The position numbers and the translations under genes were made by a program. 64,000 nucleotides of DNA, taken from Nibribacter ruber. GTDB lineage: Bacteria; Bacteroidota; Bacteroidia; Cytophagales; Hymenobacteraceae. The notes under the pieces were generated by a model that saw only the letters and a list, made by a program, of their open reading frames with translations, had not been told where the DNA came from and ran no database searches. The stretch spans positions 1,426,001-1,490,000 of the forward strand of contig NZ_CP047897.1 of NCBI RefSeq assembly GCF_009913235.1. Reading direction: 5' to 3'. Within the stretch, counting starts at the first letter, position 1, and each line of letters starts with the position of its first letter. This document shows, piece by piece, positions 49,371 through 58,840 of this stretch.

Positions 49371-50801
49371 TTATTGAATAATGATTCTATGCATTTGAGA
49401 CTCGTTTTCTGCGGTAAGAGATACCAGGTATAACCCTTTTCGTAAGCCCAAGTCCTTCAGGGACAAAGAGGCTTCTTGCGTATTAGAAGCCAAGGTAGTA
49501 GCGTACATCACTTTTCCGCTCATATCCCGAAGCTGTACTTGTACTGGCGCATTATTGATGGGTAGCCGTTCCATTTTAAGCGTGAGTATGCCGTCTGCTA
49601 TGGGATTAGGATATAGTTTTACTGACATCCCCTGGTTGCCTGCCCGGGCATGCTGTACGGCTATTACTTTTGAGTACTCATGACTGCCGTCAAAGTCTAT
49701 CTGGTTAAGACGATAATAGACAGTGCCTTCGCTGGCCTCCATGTCTGAAAAGGAATACGTCTGTAGCGTATTACTGGTACCTGCCCCATGCACGGTACCA
49801 ATGACACTAAATTCTTTGCCGTCCATGCTTCGCTCCACTTCAAACCTGTCATTGTTTATTTCGGTGGCCGTTGTCCATTTCAATTCAACCCTATTGCCTC
49901 TGGAGATGCCTTCAAACAAGGCAAGTTCTACTGGTAGAGGATCACCTCCTGGTCCACTGGATTCGCCGGGTTCACAATTCTGGTCACGCAGGGTAACGTT
50001 TAAGGTACTTATGCTTGAGTTACAGCCGTTAGAGGTCACCAAGGTGATGGTCTGGATGGAGTCCACTTCTTCGGGAATAAAGAAAGAAACCGCGCTCACA
50101 GAATCTTCTCCTCTGCTCAACTCTATAAAGCCTTCAGGGAGCATGATGTCATAGGTGAGACCCTCCTCAGGATTCTCCACTTTGAATACGTAGGGGGCTT
50201 CTACGACTTCATAAATATAACACACTACCTCTGGGCCAGTGAGAGTGCCAGATGGTGCGGAACAGGTACCACTACAACCATTCTTAGGAGTTACCGGGAT
50301 GGTCTGCACGCCTTTACCACACCGTTTGTGCTCAACTGCAAGCTTGATGGTACCGGCCTTTTCGCCAGCTCGCACTTTAATGCTGTTGGTTCCCTGGCCA
50401 GAGATAATCATCCAGTCAGAACTCATATTGCCTGTATTGGAGCGGGGCATTTCCCATTCATAAGAGGTAAAATCTGGATTAGCGTCTACAGAATACGTTA
50501 AGACTACTCCTGGGCATGGGTCTGAGACAGAACTTCTTATTTCTGAGGGCTTGCTATCTTTGCAACCATCCAGCATTTCCGGAGGAGCCAATGAAACTTC
50601 AGGTTTTAGCACCAAGGCCTGATCTTGTTCCAGATTGTTAGTATTAAGGTGCAGTTCCTCTTTGTCTGGAGACATATACTCCAAAGAAGACGTTTTATAA
50701 AAAGTTTCCCGGGCACCAGTGCTTTGCGCCTGCGGACTGACAGGGATGTTGAAAAACAAAAGGTATAGGGCCGCGACCCATATTAGTATGAGATTTTTCA
50801 T
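49371..50801 (-). CDS. T9SS-sorted surface protein B with PKD-like domain
   Basis: 476 residues. Signal peptide MKNLILIWVAALYLLFFNIPVSPQAQ. A PKD-like domain (SVSDPCPGVVLTYSVDANPDFTSYEWEMPRS ... WMIISGQGTNSIKVRAGEKAGTIKLAVEHKRCGKG) with paired Cys is followed by a second Ig-like domain and the shared cassette (PLPVELALFEGISRGNRVELKWTTATEINNDRFEVERSMDGKEFSVIGTVHGAG ... YYRLNQIDFDGSHEYSKVI). The sorting signal is KLYPNPIADGILTLKM ... MSGKVMYATTL ... LRKGLYLVSLTAENESQMHRIIIQ. Monocistronic. Confidence 0.88.
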   Translation of the reverse strand: MKNLILIWVAALYLLFFNIPVSPQAQSTGARETFYKTSSLEYMSPDKEELHLNTNNLEQDQALVLKPEVSLAPPEMLDGCKDSKPSEIRSSVSDPCPGVVLTYSVDANPDFTSYEWEMPRSNTGNMSSDWMIISGQGTNSIKVRAGEKAGTIKLAVEHKRCGKGVQTIPVTPKNGCSGTCSAPSGTLTGPEVVCYIYEVVEAPYVFKVENPEEGLTYDIMLPEGFIELSRGEDSVSAVSFFIPEEVDSIQTITLVTSNGCNSSISTLNVTLRDQNCEPGESSGPGGDPLPVELALFEGISRGNRVELKWTTATEINNDRFEVERSMDGKEFSVIGTVHGAGTSNTLQTYSFSDMEASEGTVYYRLNQIDFDGSHEYSKVIAVQHARAGNQGMSVKLYPNPIADGILTLKMERLPINNAPVQVQLRDMSGKVMYATTLASNTQEASLSLKDLGLRKGLYLVSLTAENESQMHRIIIQ

Positions 50802-51314
50802 GATTACCGTAGGATAGCAAGGGATAAAGAGCAGCTAGGAAGTGCCTACCCTGATTGGACACAGACACTTACTTTGGGACGGGTGTTTGCCAGTTAAACT
50901 GACACGTAGGGTAGAAGTGAGAACAAAGAATTGATTTACTGATTAGTACACGTCTCCAGAAGGAAGCACCAACCCTTAAAGGCTGATGAGAAAGGGGGCA
51001 ACCCTGCTGGCGTTGAATAGGATGAACTCCCTGCAACAGCCACTACAGTACTAAGTTCAGCTAGCCTTACAGAGGGTAGACTAGTTCTTTATGATTTGTT
51101 TAACGCCCTGGCTGCTAAGGTGTTTCGGTTTTATGGCTCTTCACCTCAAGAGTGCAATGAGGTTCTGTAAATCTTTATAAGGAAGTAGGGTTTATGACGG
51201 CGCGGTTACTTTTCTGTCTATTCTTATATCAGCGTCATTTGAACTGGTAACGGGGCACAAAAAAGCAGCGGCTAAGAGCCGCTGCCTTTCCCATAGCATC
51301 CTATTGCTAACTCT
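50802..51314. other. 513-bp leader/intergenic region of surface protein B
   Basis: No gene. A G-run (50994-50998, C-run in the transcript) lies 193 nt before the ATG, at the position of the leader hairpin of the paralogues, but the hairpin itself is less clear here. The promoter-proximal segment CTTCCTAGCTGCTCTTTAT.. is related to that of the gene at 51315. The terminator of the next gene is at 51259-51285. Confidence 0.5.
51259..51285 (-). terminator. Terminator of T9SS surface protein C
   Basis: GCAGCGGCT-AAG-AGCCGCTGC, a perfect 9-bp stem, followed on the minus strand by TTTTTT. Confidence 0.9.
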
Positions 51315-52790
51315 TTACTGTATTAAGAAGCGTAGCCTTTGCACATGGCTGCCCGTAGCAAGGTTAACTAGGTATAAGCCTTTCCTCAGGCCTAGCTGTC
51401 CAACTTCTAAGTTAACTTCACCGGCGGTATTATCTACTACTCTGGAGTACACCACCCGCCCGTTTAAATCCACTAGTTGCAAGGTACTTTGGCTGATGGA
51501 AGCGTTTGAAGGATATTTAATGGTCACCGTCCCTTGCGTAATAGGGTTAGGAAATATGCTTAGTGCGCCATGTGAAATAGCCTTGGCCGTTTTCACGGAG
51601 ATCACTTTAGAATACTCCTGATCCTGGTCAAAATCAATCTGGTTGAGTCTATAGTAATAAATACCCGCCGGTGCCTGACCGTCTTTGAAGAAATAGGTTT
51701 GCAAGGTGTTGCTGTTGCCGGTGCCTTTTACTTCGCCAATTTTCACGAAGTTCTTACCGTCTATGCTGCGCTCTACCTCAAAGCGATCATTGTCTATTTC
51801 TGTGGCGGTAGACCAACGTAGGTGCACCCCGTCAGGTTGAGCCACGCCCTCAAACTGGACTAATTCTACAGGCAATGGATTAGGAACTACGGTGACCGGC
51901 ATGGTGCGGACGTTTGTTCTGGCACCTAAAGGCAAGGAAGGATCTGTCACTTCTACACGCATGGAGCCACTACCATTCCCTACTTTCACGGTTACTGTAT
52001 TTGTGCCCTGCCCTCCCAAAATCTGCCAACCAGGTGAAGTGCCTAACGCATCATTAACATCTGGCACCCCCCAATTATAAGTTAACTGAGGCCGGTCAGA
52101 ATCTTGGGGAATAGTATACTGCACAATGTCTCCAGCCATGGGCGTACTTAAACCAGAAGCCAAGGCAATCTTTTTGGGTGTAAAGGCTGCCAATTTTGCA
52201 CTAAACCCGCTTTTACAGCTTGAAACATCAATTAGAACCGGAAAAAACTTCTCATTTCCCCCGCCACCGCCATCGCCGCCTGCCCGTACTGCCAGCTTAA
52301 GAGAGTTAAGCAAACTAAACTCATATAGGCTCATGTCAATAGTGTAGATGTTATTATTAGGCAGGGCGGCTCCAGATTTGAATTGGCTTTTTTCATCTAT
52401 TGATACCAGTTTGACGCCATAAAAAAGGTTCTGATTCTTATTAGTGACATTGGTCCCATTTTGAATCTCAAAAATGAGCGAGGATGGAGATTTAAACGAT
52501 ACTCCGGAGGATACAACTCCTGCCCCATCGGGCATTTGACAGCCTAGATAATCCATACCAGCGTTTTGGTAGTAATTCACTACTTTAAAGGTGAGTCTGA
52601 TGTAGTATTCATTCAACACAGACGCACTCAAATAGTAAACATCAAAACCTGAACTATTCTTACCAGTAGGGGGCACAGTCCCCGCGTATGATCTAAAAAT
52701 AGTAGTTGAGCTGGGACATTGTGCAAAGGATGGGTGAGCAAACAGGAATACGAATAGGGTAATTACCCAAGAAAGTAATAATTTTCTCAT
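51315..52790 (-). CDS. T9SS-sorted surface protein C
   Basis: 491 residues from the ATG at 52790 (MRKLLLSWVITLFVFLFAHPSFAQ); the frame is open further upstream but those codons overlap the leader region. The N-terminal domain (EYYIRLTFKVVNYYQNAGMDYLGCQMP ... IDMSLYEFSLLNSLKLAVRAGG) is paralogous to that of the gene at 47374. A PKD-like segment (YNWGVPDVNDALGTSPGWQILGGQGTNTVTVKVGNGSG) and the shared cassette follow, ending with SIFPNPITQGTVTIKY ... LNGRVVYSRVVD ... LRKGLYLVNLATGSHVQRLRFLIQ. Confidence 0.88.
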   Translation of the reverse strand: MRKLLLSWVITLFVFLFAHPSFAQCPSSTTIFRSYAGTVPPTGKNSSGFDVYYLSASVLNEYYIRLTFKVVNYYQNAGMDYLGCQMPDGAGVVSSGVSFKSPSSLIFEIQNGTNVTNKNQNLFYGVKLVSIDEKSQFKSGAALPNNNIYTIDMSLYEFSLLNSLKLAVRAGGDGGGGGNEKFFPVLIDVSSCKSGFSAKLAAFTPKKIALASGLSTPMAGDIVQYTIPQDSDRPQLTYNWGVPDVNDALGTSPGWQILGGQGTNTVTVKVGNGSGSMRVEVTDPSLPLGARTNVRTMPVTVVPNPLPVELVQFEGVAQPDGVHLRWSTATEIDNDRFEVERSIDGKNFVKIGEVKGTGNSNTLQTYFFKDGQAPAGIYYYRLNQIDFDQDQEYSKVISVKTAKAISHGALSIFPNPITQGTVTIKYPSNASISQSTLQLVDLNGRVVYSRVVDNTAGEVNLEVGQLGLRKGLYLVNLATGSHVQRLRFLIQ

Positions 52791-52982
52791 GATGTAAGCG
52801 GGTAAGCAGAAAGTAGGAAGGATACTAAGGCATAAAGTACTGCTGAGGAAGCAGGTAAGCGGAGCGGCATTTCTTACGCAAGAGATGGTAAGAGGAAAGC
52901 GTAATTTTACAACATGTCTAGCACCTGCCGGGCAGATACAAGGGAGCGCAATGAACGAATAACACGTTTTTTCTGGACTACA

Positions 52983-53015
52983 TTGCAAACATCTGCCGGA
53001 GGGGGAGTATGGCAG
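52983..53015 (-). promoter_or_regulatory. Conserved T9SS-gene leader hairpin (copy C)
   Basis: Minus strand CTGCC, loop ATACTCCCCCTCC, GGCAG, then ATG-TTTGCAA; 193-225 nt upstream of the start codon. The stem differs in sequence from copies A and D but keeps pairing, the C-rich loop and the TTTGCAA tail. Confidence 0.45.
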
Positions 53016-53403
53016 TAAGGAGAGGTTTATCTAGCCTGATTAGTTATACAGGCGCTATTGGAATCACTAGAAGATTACTTTCTAATTTCTCCCAAATAAA
53101 TCATATACATTCCTTAACGTATTACTATTAAAGCAGTTACATATATTTAGATTCCTTTTTAAAATAGGCTTCTAAGAAATTAAGCACTTTTATCATTATA
53201 GGAAAGGAACTCATCTTAATGGCTTGTTTGCCAATTATCCTCCCTCCTCCATTCTATGCTGCAGGCTAAATTTAAAATTTAGATATACCAGGAAATTATA
53301 TAATGCTTCTTATAAATGTTTTATCCCAATAAGCCCCAAATATTCCATGAAGGGCTGGTTTGGTATGCTTCTACTCTTGACGGACGTCTAGTATCTATAA
53401 AAT

Positions 53404-53428
53404 AAAAGCAGCGGCCAATGGCCGCTGC
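53404..53428 (-). terminator. Terminator of the giant YDG-repeat gene
   Basis: GCAGCGGCC-AAT-GGCCGCTGC perfect 9-bp stem with TTTT on the minus strand. The flank CTTTCCCTATAGCATCCTA closely matches that of the terminator at 51259, pointing to duplication of the 3' regions. Confidence 0.85.
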
Positions 53429-53479
53429 CTTTCCCTATAGCATCCTACTGCTAGTATTAAAAAGTACTTAGGTCATAGT

Positions 53480-56400
53480 TTATCTTTTCACCACTCTCAG
53501 GAAGGTATTCACCTCTTTGCCGGTAAGTTTCAAGAGGTAAGTACCGTTGGCCAAAGCGGTCAGGTCCAGGGTGTGAATGTGTCCGCCAGGCACTTCTTGG
53601 GTTTGAACAACATGGCCGTCCAGAGACAACACCTGTATCAGTACCAAAGCATTGCTTAGGTGGGCAAAATCCAGTTGGACTTTGTCTGTGGTTGGGTTGG
53701 GATAGGCTTTCACGGTAATGGAAGTAGGAGCGGTTCCTTTCACCTGCACAGAAATCACTTTGCTGTACTCAAACTTGCCGTCATAATCCACTTGTTTCAA
53801 GCGGTAGTACCCAATGGCGTCTAGTGGGCTGGCATCCTGGAAGGTATAATTCATAACCATGCTGCTGTTGCCAGAGCCTTTCACCTTGCCTATGACATTG
53901 AAGTTCTTGCCGTCTGCACTTCTCTCTACCTGAAAATACTCATTGTTGATTTCAGTGGCAGTGGTCCAGTTTAAGATTACCTGATTTTTCTGAGCCTTGC
54001 CAGTGAAGCTTACCAGAGTGACTGGCAGCGGATTGATGATGTCTGCCGCGGCATTTGCAATGGAAGTCAATACATAGTTAGCTCTTTGCAAGCCAGAGAG
54101 TTGCGCGCTCGTAAAGTCAAAGACTACGGGCTTATCTTCTCCCATGTCTGCGTCTATAAAGTTTGCTTTTCCTGAAAAGCTCACATCATCCGCTCCCACG
54201 CGTCCGTTTATCGTCACTGAGGTAACTCTGGCAATGGTGGTGCCGTCCCAGAGCTTATCTTCTGCCGTGAAGGAACCTGTCACTGCTTTAGGATTAATGC
54301 GCATAGCCATATTCACCGGGAGCGTAAAGGTATAATTACCAGCGTCCGTTCCTCCGTGCGTTAATCCGGCAAGAGTGACTACTCTGCTGCCAGCGTCTTT
54401 GCTGTCACAAATACCACTTGCTGTACCCACTAAATTCAAGTTGTCTCCAGCCACCATGTTCACAAAGGCGGCCGTACCAGTAAAGCCTAAAACATTTGCT
54501 ATACCATCATACTCCTTATCATTGGCAGTTAGGCCATTAATAGTCAAAGGTCTCTTAGTAATGGTGCCCGTAGCTGATACCGGAGTGGTAGGCAATACGT
54601 AATTGGCTGCTTTTGTGCCACTGATAGCTAAACCTGCAATAGAAATGGGTTTGTTGGTTCCTGCATTCTTATTATCAAATTTGGCAGACGCATAGGTGAT
54701 GGTAATATCATCTCCGGCAATCCGGTTGTCAGAGAAACTAACAGAAGCCACATCATCACCATCATACACCTTATTTGCTCCACTGGCAGACACGGCCAAA
54801 GATCTGGCAGTAACCCTAATATTGGCGTAAGCCGTGTTGGGTGAGAGATCATAGTTGTTCTTATCTGTAGAACCTATGGACAAGGACAATGGAATTGCCT
54901 GGTATTCGCCTACATTCACGTTTATTAGGCTGAAATTGATGTAAAGGCTTACAAAGTCTGGTGAAATTACGCCTGTCAAGCCTCGGGTGGAAATGGTTAC
55001 GTCTGGCGTGCCACCATACTCAATAGTGTAATATGCTTCTACTATGGGTGTAAGCACTTTAGGAAGAATTTTGGCGCTCAGGCCGCTAGGTGAAGTCAAG
55101 TTGAGGGAATAATTTCCTGCGTGTATACCACCCAGGCTTCCGTTGTTATAGGCTACCGGAATTGGATCTACCGGGTCATTTTGGTTTTGTCTGTTTACCC
55201 TGGCAGAAGCAAAGGTTCCTGTTCCATCCCATACTACTACGTCACCTGCTAAAACGCCAGTCAAATCTCCCTTAATGACCGCCGCGGTGGTTCTGTCATA
55301 GATTTTATCTTGAGCTTTCACGTTGGCAATGGTAAGGCCTCTTGGCGTAATGTTAGCCTTTAATCCAGTAGGAATATTCAAAGTATAATTACCTGACTTG
55401 GCTCCAGTCAAGCCACCTGTGAAGGTGACCTCTATACCTGTTCCAACATTAACAGATGCAAAGGTGCCTGTTGGGGTATAGGAGACTACGTCACTGCCCG
55501 CCAAGCCTGTTAAATTTCCGGTGATGGTAGCGGCATTCGTTTTATCGTAAGTCTTAGATTGCGCCACCGGGCTAGTGATAGAAAGGGCCTTTCTAAGGAT
55601 GTCTGCTTTTATGCCTGTGGGCTGCGTAAGGACATAGTTTCCGGCATCTCCTCCAGCCAAGGTGCTGGTAGAGTTTACCGTGATGCCAGTGCCTGCATCT
55701 GGCGAGACGAAGTTGGCTACCTTACTCAGGGTTACGGCATCTCCAGAGATCACTCCACTCATAGAGCCATTCAATGTGGCACTTGTGGTTGCATCATACA
55801 CTTTGTTATTGACACTCGCAGAAAGAATAGTGACTGGTTTGGCCGTTATGGTGGCGGTAAGGCCGGTTAACTGGCTAAAAGTATAATTACCGGCATCTGT
55901 TCCAGTAAGGGCGTTTCCGGAGACACTTACAGGTTTATTCACTCCCACTGTCTTGTCTGTAAAGCTGGCGGTAAGCAGGTTAGGGTTAAAGGCCACATTA
56001 TCTCCACTGATTACCCCCGTGAGTACTGGAGTTCCTTGTAGCTTAGCGATAGTGGTTCTATCATACTCTCTACTAATAGCTGTCACTCCAGAAACAGTTA
56101 AGCCTTTTGGAGTAATATTAGCGGCCAAGCCTGTAACCTCTGCTAAATCATAATTGATGGCTCTAGAACCGGCTAGGGTACCTGTAACCGTAATTGGTTT
56201 ACCTGTTCCTACATTTTTATTGTTGAACGCACCCACCAGGCTAAGGCTTACGGCCCCAATATCCTCTGACTCTACTCCGGTTAGTGCCCCATTTACCGCG
56301 GCGTCAACTGTACCATCATACTCTTTGCTTTGGGCCGTAGGACTAGATACACTAATTGGCTTAGGAGTAATAGTGGCAAACAAACCACCAGGCTGCGTGA

Positions 56401-58840
56401 GTAGAACATAATTCCCAGCATTGGCTCCGCTGATGGTAATGTTAGGCGTCACTGAGCGGTACCCTACCGTAGATGATTGAAAAGTACCTTTCCCAACCAA
56501 AGTCACCACATCTGGTGCTATCACCCCATCCAAGGTTGCGGTAATGGTAGTGGCTCTATTGGCATTATAAACCTTGTCTTGAGCAATTGCATTTACCACT
56601 GTAAGTTCTTTGGGCGTGATGTTGGCCTTTAAACCCGCGGGTTGGGCAATGCTATAATTGCCAGCGTCAGCACCGGAAAGGGTACTCGTTACACTCACCG
56701 GGATGTCAATTCCTACATTCACGGAGTTAAAAGCACCTGCATGGGCTACAGCCACTTCATCCTCTGAGATTACTCCCACCAGGTCACCTGAAATTATTGC
56801 TGCATTGGTCCGGTCATACACTTTGTCATTGGCCGAGGCATTTGCCAGCGTTAGCGCTTTTTTGCTAATAGTGGCCGTGCCTGAGGCCTCGGCTCCGGTG
56901 GGAATCTCATAATTATCCCGATCTGTGCCTACAAACGTGATGCCTGAAACTGTGACGGCATGGGTACCCACATTTTTGCTGGCGAAGGTAGCATCACCAT
57001 ATTCAACTCCCAGGTTGTCACCCGCCAGGATATTGGTTGAAATAGTTGCGGACGCATTGGTGGTGCCATCATAATCCCGGTTTTGAGCGTGCACGGTGAG
57101 CACAACTGCTCTAGGAGCAATATCTGCCGTGGTAGTGGCTGTTGCGTTTACGGTGTAGTTTCCAGCATCTGCTCCTGATAAGCCAAGGCCTGTCACCGTT
57201 ACCATCTTGCCAGTGCCTACATTCTCATCTTCAAAAGAAGCAGTGCCACCTACCAAGGAAACAACGTCATTCCCAATCTTTCCCTCTAGGCTCTTAGAAG
57301 AGATAGACCCCGTAGTAGTTTTATCATACACTTTGTTACCCACGGTCACCACACCTGTAATGGCAAGCGGCGTTATTGCACCTTTTACATTGGTAGTGAG
57401 CGTATAATTTATCTTGTCATTGCCGGTGAGCGCCGCAGTTGGGTTAGTAATTAAAATTGCTTTGTTAACTCCTACTGTCTTGGTGTCAAAAGCGGCAGCC
57501 ATTGAAGAAATGTCCACCGAAATATCATCTGTACTTATGGCATCAGGCAAAGAAGGCGAACCTACCAGGGCAGCCATGGTTGAACCATCATATACCTTAG
57601 TTTCAGCAGAAACGCCACTAAGGCTTAACGCTTTTCTAGTGATGGATGCCACCGCCGTGGTTGAGGTGTTGAACAAAGTATAGTTAGTGGCTCCGGCTCC
57701 GGACATTGAAATTCCAGTAATTGAGACGGTTTTACCTGTTCCAGCGTTTTTATCTGAAAATTCGGCGGCACCATAGGATAGAGAAATAATATCTTCCCCA
57801 ATTTTGTCTGACGCAAGAATGGCTGTGGTGGCAGTGGTGCCATCATATGTTTTACCCGAGGCGGTGGCAGTTACTTTAAGTGGTCTTGCCGTGATGGAGG
57901 CAGAACCTGTAGCAGAAGTAGTAGAAAGGGTATAATTACTCCCCTGCCCTCCTGCTGCTATGGAAATACCAGCAACAGTTACCACCTTATTAGGCCCAAC
58001 GTTCTTATCAGCAAAAGTGGCACCCGTAGAGGCAAGATTTACCACGTCACTCCCTAATGCATTATGAGACAGGGAAGCATTAGCGGAGGTTGTGCCGTCA
58101 TAAACTTTATCCTGGGCTGTAACAGTAACGGTTAAGGCTTTTTTATTGATGGTTAGTCTTACAGCGGTTCTAGAGGGGCTCACAAATCCACAGCTGTTCC
58201 TGGCCTCCGCGTAATAGGTATACGTAGAACCGGCAGCCGTTACGGTGGGCATGTAGGACGTGGTATTGGATATCAGCGGCGTACCCCCTGTTGCAGAAGC
58301 ATACCAGGTAATGCTTTGCCCAGTGGCAGCAGAAGCCGTTAAAGCCGGATTAGCAGTGCCGTAAGTTATTGTTTTATCTCCACCACTGATGGGTGCGCTT
58401 GGTGCTCCGGTTACACTAAAGGAGGTAGAAAAAGTGGAATTATTGCCATTTGTAACTCTAATATACCTTCCACTGCCAATAGACTCATTCGTTAAATTAA
58501 ATGAGGCAGAACCTCTACCAGGGTTAGAACTACCGTTTCCGGTTGTTATAGTAGCAGTAACAGACTGAACTACTCCAGCACCTGCAGCATTTCCATCAGT
58601 TACGGCTATGGCATAAGTGTTATTATTCCCCCCGCCCGTGATGGTCACTGTCATGCTATTGCCTACACAGAAAGGCCCGGCAGGTGAAAAGGTCACCGTC
58701 TGTGCTTGCACAAACGAAGCAGACAATAGAAAGAAAAACAGAAGAAATAGGGCTTTGCCGTAGCGGAGAAATGAATTTTGGGTAATGTAAAAAAGAGATG
58801 GCAGACGGGTGCCTACCCATGAAAGTAGAAGTTTTTCCAT
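53480..58840 (-). CDS. Giant T9SS-sorted protein with 16 YDG repeats
   Basis: 1786 residues from the ATG at 58840 (MEKLLLSWVG..., signal region ending ASFVQAQ about residue 47). An Ig-like N-terminal part (residues about 48-230, with ITYGTANPALTASAATGQSITWYASATGG) is followed by 16 tandem YDG domains of about 86 residues (residues 232-1603; KVYDGTT...VGTG..v.vtG..lsGadAGNYtl...a.IT) and the 183-residue shared cassette with sorting signal (KAYPNPTTDKVQLDF ... TYLLKLTGKEVNTFLRVVKR). Repeats 7, 13 and 16 have degenerate YDG cores (YNAN, EYGG, LWDG). Likely a long surface adhesin fibre, perhaps for gliding or biofilm. Repeat sequences are diverged, so the array is old. Confidence 0.93.
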   Translation of the reverse strand: MEKLLLSWVGTRLPSLFYITQNSFLRYGKALFLLFFFLLSASFVQAQTVTFSPAGPFCVGNSMTVTITGGGNNNTYAIAVTDGNAAGAGVVQSVTATITTGNGSSNPGRGSASFNLTNESIGSGRYIRVTNGNNSTFSTSFSVTGAPSAPISGGDKTITYGTANPALTASAATGQSITWYASATGGTPLISNTTSYMPTVTAAGSTYTYYAEARNSCGFVSPSRTAVRLTINKKALTVTVTAQDKVYDGTTSANASLSHNALGSDVVNLASTGATFADKNVGPNKVVTVAGISIAAGGQGSNYTLSTTSATGSASITARPLKVTATASGKTYDGTTATTAILASDKIGEDIISLSYGAAEFSDKNAGTGKTVSITGISMSGAGATNYTLFNTSTTAVASITRKALSLSGVSAETKVYDGSTMAALVGSPSLPDAISTDDISVDISSMAAAFDTKTVGVNKAILITNPTAALTGNDKINYTLTTNVKGAITPLAITGVVTVGNKVYDKTTTGSISSKSLEGKIGNDVVSLVGGTASFEDENVGTGKMVTVTGLGLSGADAGNYTVNATATTTADIAPRAVVLTVHAQNRDYDGTTNASATISTNILAGDNLGVEYGDATFASKNVGTHAVTVSGITFVGTDRDNYEIPTGAEASGTATISKKALTLANASANDKVYDRTNAAIISGDLVGVISEDEVAVAHAGAFNSVNVGIDIPVSVTSTLSGADAGNYSIAQPAGLKANITPKELTVVNAIAQDKVYNANRATTITATLDGVIAPDVVTLVGKGTFQSSTVGYRSVTPNITISGANAGNYVLLTQPGGLFATITPKPISVSSPTAQSKEYDGTVDAAVNGALTGVESEDIGAVSLSLVGAFNNKNVGTGKPITVTGTLAGSRAINYDLAEVTGLAANITPKGLTVSGVTAISREYDRTTIAKLQGTPVLTGVISGDNVAFNPNLLTASFTDKTVGVNKPVSVSGNALTGTDAGNYTFSQLTGLTATITAKPVTILSASVNNKVYDATTSATLNGSMSGVISGDAVTLSKVANFVSPDAGTGITVNSTSTLAGGDAGNYVLTQPTGIKADILRKALSITSPVAQSKTYDKTNAATITGNLTGLAGSDVVSYTPTGTFASVNVGTGIEVTFTGGLTGAKSGNYTLNIPTGLKANITPRGLTIANVKAQDKIYDRTTAAVIKGDLTGVLAGDVVVWDGTGTFASARVNRQNQNDPVDPIPVAYNNGSLGGIHAGNYSLNLTSPSGLSAKILPKVLTPIVEAYYTIEYGGTPDVTISTRGLTGVISPDFVSLYINFSLINVNVGEYQAIPLSLSIGSTDKNNYDLSPNTAYANIRVTARSLAVSASGANKVYDGDDVASVSFSDNRIAGDDITITYASAKFDNKNAGTNKPISIAGLAISGTKAANYVLPTTPVSATGTITKRPLTINGLTANDKEYDGIANVLGFTGTAAFVNMVAGDNLNLVGTASGICDSKDAGSRVVTLAGLTHGGTDAGNYTFTLPVNMAMRINPKAVTGSFTAEDKLWDGTTIARVTSVTINGRVGADDVSFSGKANFIDADMGEDKPVVFDFTSAQLSGLQRANYVLTSIANAAADIINPLPVTLVSFTGKAQKNQVILNWTTATEINNEYFQVERSADGKNFNVIGKVKGSGNSSMVMNYTFQDASPLDAIGYYRLKQVDYDGKFEYSKVISVQVKGTAPTSITVKAYPNPTTDKVQLDFAHLSNALVLIQVLSLDGHVVQTQEVPGGHIHTLDLTALANGTYLLKLTGKEVNTFLRVVKR
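54032..58147 (-). repeat. Array of 16 YDG-domain coding repeats
   Basis: Each unit is about 258 bp and encodes a domain beginning with a K-x-L-T-V strand and the K-x-Y-D-G/R/K-T-T core and closing with GNYxL...ITPK. Counted by eye from the protein. Nucleotide identity between units is low. Confidence 0.8.

Larger units (their letters stand above)
52791..53479. other. 689-bp leader/intergenic region of surface protein C
   Basis: No gene. Holds leader hairpin copy C at 52983-53015, an AT-rich middle (53090-53300) and the terminator of the giant gene at 53404-53428. Confidence 0.55.
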
